From DATFTE01 sp963802575 (lineage in GTDB: Bacteria; Acidobacteriota; Terriglobia; Terriglobales; Acidobacteriaceae), in contig CAWDJF010000005.1 in NCBI GenBank assembly GCA_963802575.1, positions 372,001-436,000 of the forward strand: a stretch of DNA of 64,000 nt. Reading direction: 5' to 3'. Each line of letters opens with the position of its first letter. Within the stretch, counting starts at the first letter, position 1. A program made the translations under genes and the position numbers. Under the pieces are notes generated by a model that did no database searches, was not told the DNA's origin, and saw only the letters and a list, made by a program, of their open reading frames with translations. Positions 36,265-44,593 of this stretch are shown in pieces.

Positions 36265-37587
36265 TTATTTCGCCACCCCCAACCAGTTATCCAAGTCCCC
36301 CGTGGCTCGAAGCAGCGCGATGCGGGCCTTCTCCAGTTCAAAGCTTGTGTCTTGCATGCTGTTGAAACGGTCGTTTACCTGGTCGTTGGCGTCTTGCATG
36401 TCTTGCAAGGTTGCGCTGCCTGCATCGACGCGAATCTTGAGTGCCGATAGGTTGGCCTGCGCAATCTGGTATCCGAGATCCGCGACTTCCTGTGCAGCAG
36501 CGAGTTGCTCGACCGTGCGCTGCAATTTTAGAGTTTGTTCCGAAACCTGGTTCTTGGTGGCTTGGGCGTCTTGCCTGGCATGAAGCGCGTCGGCCTTCGC
36601 ACCTTGCGCTTTGGCGCGCTGGGTTTCGTTGATGAATGGAAAGCGCAGCACTACGCCGACCGTGGCGTTGTTGTTCTGGAACGAGTGTGGCACGAAGAAC
36701 TGCTGGTAGTTCGCAAGCGATGTCGATAGCAGGGCGTACTGGGCGGCGAAGTCGGCGGTAGGCCAGAGCGAGCGATGCTCTCCCCTGGCGCGGAAGGATT
36801 GTGCGTCGGCACGAATATCGGCGGCTTGCACAGCAGGATTGTTCTGCACAGCTCGTGAGGGAAGATCGTCCTCCTGCTTGATCTCAGGCAGCGCCGGCAG
36901 CGAATCGGGATCGGCTTCAATGGAGGCTGCGGGAAGTCCAGTGAGATGCGCGAGTTTGCTGCGAAGTACGTCAATCGCGCCCAGAGCCTGCGCCAGCCGT
37001 AGCCGGATACGCGCGGAAGTCAGACGTGCTTTGTTCCGCGTGAGTTCGCTATCGACTCCCGCCTGGATGCGTTGTTCGATCACCTGTTCCGATTTCGTTG
37101 CGTTTTCTTTTTCCTGCTGCAAATGATCGATGGACGATTGCCACTTTCCGAGTTCCGCGTAGGTGACAACTGTGTCCTGAATCACTTGCTCGCGCTGGTC
37201 TTTGCTCTGAAATCCGGTGGCCTGCATGTCGATCTTGGCGGCGCGGACGAAATCGCGCAGCGCAGGACTGATGAGTGCGGACTGCGTGTTCAGGTTGAAG
37301 ATGGATGGAGCGGATCCCTCGAGACTCAGCGGATATCCCCAGGCTTGACCCAATCCCGAGCCCACGACCACTTGCGGGATGTATTGGTTGCGAACCTCGT
37401 GGTACGAGGCGAGAGCACGCTGCACATCGGCGTCGGCAGCGACGGCCACGGTGCTGTGCTTGAGCGCCAGTTCAACGGCGCGCTTCAGAGGCAGCGGTTC
37501 TGCCGCGTGAGCACAAAGAGAAGCCACAAGAATCGCCTGAAACAGTAAGAGACAAGAGCGTCCCAGAATCTGCGAAGAGTATTTCAT
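36265..37587 (-). CDS. TolC-family outer membrane efflux protein
   Basis: Outer membrane channel. 440 residues from ATG 37587 (AGGTG at spacing 6). The signal peptide ends LCAHA. Two OEP repeats with long helices: the first near LKRAVELALKHSTVAVAADA, the second near RADAQSFRARGEHRSLWP and beyond. It is third in a minus-strand unit after an HlyD-type adaptor and a TPR protein. An inner-membrane pump gene is missing from the unit, so the pump must be encoded elsewhere or recruited. Confidence 0.88.
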   Translation of the reverse strand: MKYSSQILGRSCLLLFQAILVASLCAHAAEPLPLKRAVELALKHSTVAVAADADVQRALASYHEVRNQYIPQVVVGSGLGQAWGYPLSLEGSAPSIFNLNTQSALISPALRDFVRAAKIDMQATGFQSKDQREQVIQDTVVTYAELGKWQSSIDHLQQEKENATKSEQVIEQRIQAGVDSELTRNKARLTSARIRLRLAQALGAIDVLRSKLAHLTGLPAASIEADPDSLPALPEIKQEDDLPSRAVQNNPAVQAADIRADAQSFRARGEHRSLWPTADFAAQYALLSTSLANYQQFFVPHSFQNNNATVGVVLRFPFINETQRAKAQGAKADALHARQDAQATKNQVSEQTLKLQRTVEQLAAAQEVADLGYQIAQANLSALKIRVDAGSATLQDMQDANDQVNDRFNSMQDTSFELEKARIALLRATGDLDNWLGVAK

Positions 37588-37612
37588 TTCTTCACCTGTT
37601 TGGAGTAAACAA

Positions 37613-37729
37613 GTACCGGGTTGCGAGTACCGAGTACCGAGAAAAAAACCAACCTGCATCATCTGCTGAAATCTAAGGCGCTCACTCGGTACTCGGTACT
37701 AAGTACTCGGTACTAAGTACTCGGTACTA
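37613..37729. repeat. Short-word inverted repeat (GTACCGA type) upstream of the tolC-like gene
   Basis: Left GTACCGGG and GAGTACCGAGTACCGAG (37625-37641). Right arm has CTCGGTAC four times between 37685 and 37728, some separated by TAAGTA. Words are direct repeats within each arm and inverted between arms. Confidence 0.8.
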
Positions 37730-37730
37730 C

Positions 37731-37774
37731 TTACCGGTTCAACCGGTTCAGATTACCGGTTCAACCGGTTCAGA
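37731..37774. repeat. Tandem 22-base duplication spanning a stop codon
   Basis: TTACCGGTTCAACCGGTTCAGA occurs twice in tandem. On the minus strand it encodes LNRLNR-stop, the end of the TPR gene, so the last codons and the stop were copied into the 3' untranslated region. Confidence 0.85.
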
Positions 37775-38712
37775 GCATCCTGGGCGGCGGAGTAGCTTTT
37801 GGCCAGGGCGAGCGCATCGCGATACTCCTGTGCGGCGGCCTGCTTGTCCCCTTCTTTTTCCAGAAGCGTGCCGAGCAGGTAATGCGCTTTGAAGGCCGGC
37901 GCTGCTTCCACCGTAGAACTGGAAGAAAGATAGCGGCGCAGCAGATCGATCGCCGTCGGGATATTGCGTCCGGTACGGTTCAGAGTTTCGGCGGCATCGA
38001 CGAGAACTTCGCTGTGTCCAGTTTGCGTAGCGCTGGCGTGACGAATGGCGTCTTCCATTTCGTCGAGGCGATTGTGATTGCGGAAGAACAGCGCCAGGTT
38101 GAGCCAGGAGAGCGCGCTGCCGTGGCTGACTTCGATGGCGGCGCGATATTCCTTTTCCGCAGTCGCCAGCTCTTTGTTCTTTTCCGCAATGCGTCCGCGC
38201 ACCCAGTAGGCCTTCGCGGGATCAACCTTCTCGAGCGCGTTGGCCTGGGCCTCGGCCTTGTCGCGCCCGCCGCCCACGATTCCGGGGGCTTCGAGGTAGA
38301 ACTCTGCGAGATCGGTGCGCGCATCGACATTGTCCGGATTCAGCTTCACGGCCTGTTCGAATTGGTCGCGTACTTTTCCCGCCAGACTAGCGGCGGTGAA
38401 CCAACTGGCGCGGTCGGCCTTTTCTCCGTAGATGCGTCCCAGCCACAGGTGATAGCGGCTGTTGTCAGGAGAAAGCTTCACCGAGTTCTCGCAGTAGGGA
38501 ATGCCGCGATCCCAATTTCCCAACGCAAAGTAGGCGCGGCACATCAAGTTGTTAGACTCGGCGTCGTTGGGAGAAGTGGTCAGCTTGGTTTGAAGCGAAT
38601 AAATCGCGTCGTCGATGCGCCCTTCAGCGAGCAGCGTTGGAATGTCGGCGGCAATTGCGGTGGTTGCGAGCAGCAACACACCGGCCGCCAGGAGTTTTCT
38701 GAGAGACATCAT
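37753..38712 (-). CDS. Exported TPR protein of an efflux unit
   Basis: 319 residues. Signal peptide (LLAAGVLLLATTAIAAD), then tetratricopeptide repeats through the rest: NNLMCRAYFALGNWDRGIPY, AKAYWVRGRIAEKNKELATA and ALSWLNLALFFRNHNRLDEM. It is likely periplasmic and may scaffold the neighbouring adaptor and channel. It overlaps the adaptor stop (TAATG). The C-terminus is LNRLNR, whose coding sequence is duplicated after the stop. Confidence 0.85.
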   Translation of the reverse strand: MMSLRKLLAAGVLLLATTAIAADIPTLLAEGRIDDAIYSLQTKLTTSPNDAESNNLMCRAYFALGNWDRGIPYCENSVKLSPDNSRYHLWLGRIYGEKADRASWFTAASLAGKVRDQFEQAVKLNPDNVDARTDLAEFYLEAPGIVGGGRDKAEAQANALEKVDPAKAYWVRGRIAEKNKELATAEKEYRAAIEVSHGSALSWLNLALFFRNHNRLDEMEDAIRHASATQTGHSEVLVDAAETLNRTGRNIPTAIDLLRRYLSSSSTVEAAPAFKAHYLLGTLLEKEGDKQAAAQEYRDALALAKSYSAAQDALNRLNR

Positions 38713-39962
38713 TATTGCGGGACCACCTTTACAGCAAGGCCGGTTTTGAGCGGCTTGGAATTGGTCGAGTTCAGAGCAACCAGCGAATTTTCAGAGATGC
38801 CGCCCGTTACTTCCACGCTCGTGAGATCAGAGATCGAAGTCTTGATCTCCCGCCTCACCAGTTCGTCGTTGCTGACCTCGTAAACGTAGGGCTTCTCGTC
38901 GCTCAGCCGCAGAGCTTCGCGCGGCACGGTCAAAACGTCATGGTGCTCGGCTGACACGATGGTCACACCCACATTGATATTGGGCAACAGACGGAAGTCA
39001 GAGTTGTCGACGACGCAGGTCGTCTCTCCTACGGTGCGCGTGTTACGCAGTTTCATCGTGGAGGGAAGCGTGTTGATGGTGGCGTTCCAGATCTTGCCGG
39101 GAAGGCCGTCCCACGTGACCTCGACTTTGTCGCCGACCGCGAGTCGGCCTACGTCGGGTTCGTCGACAAAGGCACGCACCAGGACTTTCGAAAGATCGGC
39201 TTCCTGCAAAATCAGGTCGCCTGGATTCACATACGCCCCTTGTTTGGCGGGAAGGGAATAGGCGATACCGTCGAAGGGTGCGCGAACATCGAGTTGCGAG
39301 AGAACGTCTTGGGCGGCGTGAAAGCTCGCTTGGGCCGCTTCTTTTTGCGAGTCGACGCGGGCCACTTCCGGTTTGGAGTAGCGGTCGTGTTGTTTCTGCT
39401 CGAGCAGTTTGACGTCAGCTTGAGCGCGGGCCAGTTGATCTTGCGCGTTCCTGACCTCTCCGGGGGAAGCTGCGCCTTGTTGCTGCAGACGCTGCAGGGC
39501 ATCAAGATTGTGTTGGGCGGCGTCGCGTTCGGTTCTGGCCTTGGCGAGATCCGCATCGACGGTGAGAACCTCTTCTTGGGTTCCTCCGTTTTTCACGGCG
39601 TTGAAGTCGGCGTCGGCCGAGCTGATCTGCGAAAGAGCCCGTGCGGCTTGTTCACGCGCCTCGGCGTCATTCAACTGCACCAGCAGCTGGCCTTTTTTTA
39701 CATGATCGCCCTCTTTGACCAGGACCTTCTTCACCGTAGTGCCGATGGGCGCGTGGGCTTCGAAATTCTGCACTGGCTCGATCTTGCCGTTGGTGGAGAT
39801 CACGCTGCGGATGCTGCCACGCTGCACTTTGGCGACGCGCACCGGCACTGCATCGTCTCGCGACATGAATGACGCGAGCACCACTACGGCGACAGCCAGA
39901 CCGGCCGTCCATAAGAGCCAGCGGCGGCGGGCCAAGCCTTCCTGGGGGTTTCCTGGTGCCAT
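38712..39962 (-). CDS. Efflux RND/MacA-type periplasmic adaptor subunit
   Basis: Membrane-fusion protein. 416 residues: N-terminal helix (WTAGLAVAVVVLASFMS), lipoyl domain (HAPIGTTVKKVLVKEGDHVKK), a long coiled coil with Ala/Gln-rich heptads (DLAKARTERDAAQHN), the second lipoyl half (VRAPFDGIAYSLPAKQGAYV), then beta-barrel domains. It would bridge an inner-membrane pump to the TolC-like channel. First gene of the three-gene minus-strand unit. Confidence 0.9.
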   Translation of the reverse strand: MAPGNPQEGLARRRWLLWTAGLAVAVVVLASFMSRDDAVPVRVAKVQRGSIRSVISTNGKIEPVQNFEAHAPIGTTVKKVLVKEGDHVKKGQLLVQLNDAEAREQAARALSQISSADADFNAVKNGGTQEEVLTVDADLAKARTERDAAQHNLDALQRLQQQGAASPGEVRNAQDQLARAQADVKLLEQKQHDRYSKPEVARVDSQKEAAQASFHAAQDVLSQLDVRAPFDGIAYSLPAKQGAYVNPGDLILQEADLSKVLVRAFVDEPDVGRLAVGDKVEVTWDGLPGKIWNATINTLPSTMKLRNTRTVGETTCVVDNSDFRLLPNINVGVTIVSAEHHDVLTVPREALRLSDEKPYVYEVSNDELVRREIKTSISDLTSVEVTGGISENSLVALNSTNSKPLKTGLAVKVVPQ

Positions 39963-40100
39963 GATTATTACTTGAACAGCTTAATGTATCACTTAGAACG
40001 ATGACCGAAGCCTGACAATGCTTAACCTCTTAGATGCGCCGCGACTGAAAAAAATGCCAGAAAATTGAGAGCCGAGCCGCGCTTTCAACCACGCCCTCGT

Positions 40101-40106
40101 TACAAT
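40101..40106 (+). promoter_or_regulatory. Putative -10 box directly before queF
   Basis: TACAAT ends immediately before ATG 40107 and six bases before ATG 40113, which fits leaderless transcription starting at 40113. TTTCAA about 17 bases upstream could be a -35. Confidence 0.35.
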
Positions 40107-40517
40107 ATGGGAATGCCTAAATCGCCGCGTTATACGTTGGCCCACGCGGAAGCGGGCCTCGACAACAAATTTCCCAAAATCGAAACCTGGCCCAATCAGT
40201 TTCCCGGATACGAAATTGTTGTGGATAATCCCGAGTTCACCTCCGTCTGTCCGAAAACCGGGCTCCCGGATTTCGGCACGATTACCATTCGCTACACGCC
40301 TGACAAACACTGTCTGGAGCTGAAATCGTTGAAGGAATACTTGCAGTCATACCGCAACTTGGGAATTTTCCAGGAAAACATCGTGAACCAGGTGCTCGAA
40401 GACGTGGTGCGCTGGGCGAAGCCGGTGTGGGCGGAGGTGAAGGGGGATTTCCGTCCGCGGGGAGGAATCTCGACGGTGGTTGTGGCGCGATGGCCGCGAC
40501 CGAAGAAAGGGAAGTAA
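40107..40517 (+). CDS. queF: NADPH-dependent 7-cyano-7-deazaguanine reductase QueF
   Basis: Reduces preQ0 to preQ1 in queuosine biosynthesis. Short (YkvM-type) form, 136 residues. The catalytic Cys and Asp are in SVCPKTGLPDFGTITI. The QueF motif reads LELKSLKEYLQSYRN. No Shine-Dalgarno sequence is visible; a -10-like TACAAT touches the start, so the message may be leaderless from ATG 40113. No other queuosine genes are nearby. Confidence 0.94.
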   Translation: MGMPKSPRYTLAHAEAGLDNKFPKIETWPNQFPGYEIVVDNPEFTSVCPKTGLPDFGTITIRYTPDKHCLELKSLKEYLQSYRNLGIFQENIVNQVLEDVVRWAKPVWAEVKGDFRPRGGISTVVVARWPRPKKGK

Positions 40518-40533
40518 CGAACCTCGGGCGTAC

Positions 40534-40562
40534 TTTGCCGCGATTCTTTGGCCTGCTATATT
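40534..40562 (+). promoter_or_regulatory. Putative promoter for the MFS gene, near-leaderless
   Basis: TTTGCC (40534-40539), 17-base spacer, TATATT (40557-40562). ATG at 40573 would be only about 3-4 bases inside the transcript. No Shine-Dalgarno sequence. Confidence 0.45.
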
Positions 40563-40572
40563 CCCAGCCTGA

Positions 40573-41913
40573 ATGGCCCCGACCAAACTCTATCCGCGGA
40601 CCGCGCTGGTCGTTCTGACCACGCTAAATCTGCTGAACTATATCGATCGTTCGGTGCTCTTCGCGGTGCAACCGCTGGTGCAGACCGAGTTTCACCTCAC
40701 CAACACACAGATTGGGTACCTCACCAGCGCCTTCCTCGGCTTTTACATGATCGCGGCTCCTTTCACCGGACCCTTAGCCGACCGTTATTCGCGCAAGAAG
40801 ATCATCTTCCTCGGGGCAATTTTCTGGAGCGGCCTGACCCTGCTAACAGCCGTGACCCACACCTATTGGGAGTTGCTGGTTCGCCACACCCTGGTAGGCG
40901 TTGGCGAAGCCACATTCGTGACCATCGCGCCGACGTTCGTGGCCGATCTCTTTCCAGAGGAGAAGCGCGGCCGCATTTTCGCAATCTTTTACTTAGCGAT
41001 CCCCGTGGGTACTGCTGCCGGATATCTCTTGGGCGGAAAACTGGGACCAGAATGCGGATGGCGTTTCCCCTTCTACATTGCAGCCGGTCCGGGTTTTCTG
41101 CTCGCACTTGCGGTTTTGTTGCTTCCAGAGCCGACCCGCGGACAATTCGACTCCATACAGGACAGTGTCGGGCCCGCGTCGTTCTGGGAACGATTCCTGG
41201 GATTGTTCAAGAATCCCGCGTTTCTGTTCGTGACGCTGGGTATGGCTGCCGGAACTTTTTCGCTTGGCGGGATACAAGTCTGGATGCCGACATTCTTGTC
41301 GCAGGCGCGTGGGTACAGCTTGCAGAAAGCCAATGAACTCTTTGGGGCGATTGTGGTGGTCGACGGGATCGTGGCTTCGCTTTTTGGCGGGTGGCTTGGC
41401 GATCGCCTTCTGCCGCGCATGAAAGGCTCTTATTACTTCGTTTCTGCAGTCAGCATGGCGCTCGGCGTACCGGCGATGGTCATCGCGTTGTTCTTTAAGG
41501 GTCCGATCATGATTCCCGCCATCGCAGTGGCTGCATTTTTTCTGCTGGTCAACACCTCGCCTCTGAATACGGCGTTGGTGAATTCCGTGGGAGCGCATAT
41601 CCGCGCTACTGCCATTGCGGTGAACATCTTCATTTTTCATTTGCTCGGCGATGTGCCATCCCCGACGATGATGGGCTACGTTGCCGACCGCCGCTCGCTG
41701 CAAGCAGCGTTCATCCTGCCGGTAATCGCAATGGCCGTCTCTTCTGCCATACTGTTTTATGGGATGCGGTTCGCACCAGAGGTGCGAACGTACAACCGGC
41801 ACCACATCCCGCAGGAGCCCCGTCAGGATGACTTATCTCCACTGGATCGCCGGCAGCCTCCTGGCGTTGGCCTGGTTTTCAAGAATCGTAGGCGCGGCGA
41901 TTGGCATGCCTAA
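40573..41913 (+). CDS. MFS transporter, spinster-like
   Basis: 446 residues with 12 predicted helices. Segment LTTLNLLNYIDRSVLFAVQP is the family's first helix, and the loop 2-3 motif GPLADRYSRKKIIFLG matches MFS motif A. GVGEATFVTIAPTFVADLF fits the spinster/hexuronate-type group. Substrate unknown. It ends 86 bases inside the following glycosyltransferase, so both are probably translated from one message. Confidence 0.9.
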   Translation: MAPTKLYPRTALVVLTTLNLLNYIDRSVLFAVQPLVQTEFHLTNTQIGYLTSAFLGFYMIAAPFTGPLADRYSRKKIIFLGAIFWSGLTLLTAVTHTYWELLVRHTLVGVGEATFVTIAPTFVADLFPEEKRGRIFAIFYLAIPVGTAAGYLLGGKLGPECGWRFPFYIAAGPGFLLALAVLLLPEPTRGQFDSIQDSVGPASFWERFLGLFKNPAFLFVTLGMAAGTFSLGGIQVWMPTFLSQARGYSLQKANELFGAIVVVDGIVASLFGGWLGDRLLPRMKGSYYFVSAVSMALGVPAMVIALFFKGPIMIPAIAVAAFFLLVNTSPLNTALVNSVGAHIRATAIAVNIFIFHLLGDVPSPTMMGYVADRRSLQAAFILPVIAMAVSSAILFYGMRFAPEVRTYNRHHIPQEPRQDDLSPLDRRQPPGVGLVFKNRRRGDWHA

Positions 41914-43004
41914 GGTCACTGACGTCGCGTTGCCGGAGTGGGATAAGAATCCCGTCACGCCGCAGGGAAACCCTCGCGTCAGCATCATTGTTCCCGCCTG
42001 CAACGAAGAAGAAACCATCGAGCAGGGACTGACCCAACTGCTAGCGCTCGACTACGACAACTACGAAATCATCGCCGTCGACGACCGCTCGACCGATCAC
42101 ACTGGAGAAATCATCGATCGCGTGGCTGCCGGGACTGTCGCCCACGGTCAGATTGCGGGTGATCCACGTCGACAACTGCCTTCTGGATGGCTGGGCAAGA
42201 CACATGCCATGTGGACTGCCGCGAAGCAGGCCACCGGCGATTGGCTGTTGTTTACCGATGCCGATGTTTTGTTCAAGCCCGATGCGTCTACGCCGCGCGC
42301 TGGTCTATGCCGAGTCGGAGCATGCCGATCACGTCGTGCTCTTTCCCCGCATGATCATGAAGCGTCCCGGCGAGAAGATGATGATCGCGTTTTTCCAGAC
42401 CCTGTTTGTCTTCGGACATCGTCCCTGGAAAGTCGCCGAACCCGACACCAAGGATCACATGGGCGTAGGCGCGTTCAACATGATCCGGCGGAGCGTGTAC
42501 GAGGCGATCGGCACCTATCAGGCGCTGCGTTTCGAGGTGCTCGACGACATGAAGCTGGGAAAAGTCGTGAAGACCGCGGGATACGCGCAGCGCAACGTGT
42601 TCGGCGAAGATCTGATATCCATTCGCTGGGCGAAGGGCGCGCTAGGCGTGGTACGCAATCTGACCAAAAATTTCTTTGCGGTGATGTCATTCCAATGGCC
42701 GCGGGCGCTGATCTCGTGCTTCGCTCTGGCCTTCCTGAACCTGATGCCGTTCATCGGAGTATTCGTGGCCCACGGTTGGGCAAAGGTGCCCTACGCGATC
42801 GCGCTGCTGTCGATGTATCTCATCTATTTCGGCATGTCCGCCATGTCGGGAGTGCCTTCTTATTACTTCTTCCTTCACCCGGTAAGCACGCTGCTATTCG
42901 TTTATACGATGATGCGCTCGATGATGGTGACACTCTGGCACGGTGGCGTGACCTGGCGCGGGACGAAGTATCCATTGGAAGAATTGAAAAGGGGGCTGGT
43001 CTAG
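41828..43004 (+). CDS. Glycosyltransferase family 2 (HpnB/CrtQ-like), three frameshifts
   Basis: Membrane-anchored GT2. N-terminal helix (YLHWIAGSLLALAWFSRIVG), nucleotide-sugar fold RVSIIVPACNEEETIEQG, VDDRSTDHTGEII, the metal DxD in FTDADVLFKPD, acceptor region EVLDDMKLG, and C-terminal helices (LISCFALAFLNLMPFIGVF). The frame changes near 42147 (extra A), near 42172 (base missing) and near 42286 (extra T). Correcting these gives 391 residues. It resembles the hopene-associated HpnB group, so a hopanoid or carotenoid acceptor is possible. Confidence 0.8.
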
Positions 43005-43008
43005 AAAA

Positions 43009-43093
43009 GTACCCAGTACCTAGTACCCAGTACCGAGTGAAGGTTGGAGATGGCACGGCTGAAACCGGGTACTGGCCACCGGGTACTGGGTAC
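43009..43093. repeat. Short-word inverted repeat (GTACCCA type)
   Basis: Left arm GTACCCAGTACCTAGTACCC with CAGTACCGAG (43009-43037), right arm CCGGGTACTGG, CCACCGGGTACTGGGTAC (43065-43093). It lies between convergent genes. The word is related to but different from the one at 37613. Confidence 0.8.
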
Positions 43094-43096
43094 TGC

Positions 43097-43609
43097 TCAA
43101 TCCTCTACCGCCATCGGATCCACGGGTTGCTCGGTTGGGATCGGCGCGGTCTGCCTCTTCTTCGCCGTCTTGCGCGTGGTCCTGGCGTGGACGCTCCCCG
43201 CGCTGAAGTGGCCCCTCTTCTCTACGTCATAGTCCTTGGGCACGGGCGGAATCCGGGCCGCGTCTCCGCTTAGCTGTTTGTACCGCTCCAGGATGATCTC
43301 GGCACGGCCGTCATAGGTCTTGATAGGGCCGTGGATTTCGACATCCTTTCCTTCCAACTGGCGCACGTCGCCGACATCCCGCAGATTACCGGCGAAAACA
43401 ACCACCGTGAACGTACACAACTTGTAGTCGAGACAGAAGTCAAGATAAGTGGTTCCGGCCGTGCCCTGTTCGACGTGGAGGACTTTCCCCTTCACACAAC
43501 GCGTTTCCCCCACATGCTGTGCAGCCTCGGCGAAGGGAATGCATTGCGCAAGACCCGGCAGCGAGGACAGCGAGGCGAACAATATCGACGCCAACAGTCG
43601 CGCAGCCAC
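43097..43609 (-). CDS. Exported OB-fold-like protein
   Basis: 170 residues from GTG 43609, chosen because GGAGGAG lies nine bases upstream and the start gives a proper signal peptide (VAARLLASILFASLSSLPGLAQ). The mature part has an OB-fold pattern (CVKGKVLHVEQGTAGTTYLD, VEIHGPIKTYDGRAEIIL) like bacterial tOB/nuclease-linked domains, then a basic tail (RTTRKTAKKRQTAP). It could bind nucleic acid or sugar outside the cell. Longer upstream frames lack support. Confidence 0.7.
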   Translation of the reverse strand: MAARLLASILFASLSSLPGLAQCIPFAEAAQHVGETRCVKGKVLHVEQGTAGTTYLDFCLDYKLCTFTVVVFAGNLRDVGDVRQLEGKDVEIHGPIKTYDGRAEIILERYKQLSGDAARIPPVPKDYDVEKRGHFSAGSVHARTTRKTAKKRQTAPIPTEQPVDPMAVED

Positions 43610-43775
43610 GAATAGAGTCTCCTCCCAGAGAAACGACGTAGGATGTGACGGCTGGCGACGTTCGATGTGACAGGCGCGTCTCCTTACTTTTGGCCCTGAT
43701 TGAACAACGAAGAACCCAGGAGTACGATGCTTCCGCAGAAACGGATGTTTACCGGTATCGGCAAAGAGGTTAGAC

Positions 43776-44528
43776 ATGAATCGTGACAGCCTGGGTAAGA
43801 AAAGAGATGGCCGTGTTTCACCCGAGCGTCGGAGCCGACCGGACAAGCGATTTGCAGCCTACGCGCTGGCGGCAGCTGGGGTCGCTGCAGGCGCAAAGCC
43901 CGCGGTGGCGTCGGTGGTGTTCACGAAAACCAACCAAACCATCTTCGCCGGTTCGCTGCCCATTGACCTTAACAACGATGGAGTCGTGGACTTTACCCTT
44001 TCGAACCGCACGGTACCCTATTCCTCATCGACTTACTTGCAGAATTTGGGAGTGCGAGGCGGGTCCAATGCTGCGGCGGTAATCGGGCGCCAGCGGGGAA
44101 ATGCCTTGAGCGCGTGGGACGCTCCACTGAGCTGGCCGATCGGCCCCAACTCTCCCAAAGGATTCGTCGGCGTCGGACACCAGTCCGCGCAAATGGCTGC
44201 AGCGGGCGGCCGATGTTGCAAGACTCCCATCGGTCCGTGGAGGAGCGCAACCAACAAGTATCTCGGCTTCCAGTTCAACATCAACGGACAGGTTCACTAC
44301 GGCTGGGCGCGCCTTACGGTGTCGACCGTTGGCGACGTGGTCAAGACCACGTTGACGGGCTACGCTTATGAGACCAGCCCCAATACCGCAATTCTCGCGG
44401 GAGACCGAGGACCCAGCGCGAGGGCCGTAAATGCCGTGGATCACTCGGGACAGTCGCCGGCATTGCTCAGCCTGGGTGCGCCGGGATTTCACATCTGGCG
44501 CGACCGCGATACCACTGAGCCGCGATAG
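43776..44528 (+). CDS. Exported protein, tandem paralogue 1, with C-terminal LSLGAPG signature
   Basis: 250 residues. AGAGG Shine-Dalgarno at spacing about 6. Twin-arginine-like or long N-region, then AAYALAAAGVAAGAKPAVAS as a signal segment. A calcium-type loop DLNNDGVVDF follows. Domain core: INGQVHYGWARLTV and LTGYAYETSPNTAILAGD. It ends LLSLGAPGFHIWRDR, a hydrophobic patch followed by Arg, recalling sorting signals of PEP-CTERM type but without PEP. The next gene is a diverged duplicate. Confidence 0.8.
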   Translation: MNRDSLGKKRDGRVSPERRSRPDKRFAAYALAAAGVAAGAKPAVASVVFTKTNQTIFAGSLPIDLNNDGVVDFTLSNRTVPYSSSTYLQNLGVRGGSNAAAVIGRQRGNALSAWDAPLSWPIGPNSPKGFVGVGHQSAQMAAAGGRCCKTPIGPWRSATNKYLGFQFNINGQVHYGWARLTVSTVGDVVKTTLTGYAYETSPNTAILAGDRGPSARAVNAVDHSGQSPALLSLGAPGFHIWRDRDTTEPR

Positions 44529-44593
44529 CTCATTACCGGGCCCCGGGAGTCATCCAAATTTAGGGGCGGAAAGCCGCCTCGAATGGAGTTGCC

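Noticed and set aside
37685..37774. Tandem words resembling a CRISPR array or replication iterons
   Set aside because: Repeats are too short, spacers are 2-6 bases, and one unit is the duplicated end of a gene. No cas or replication genes are present.
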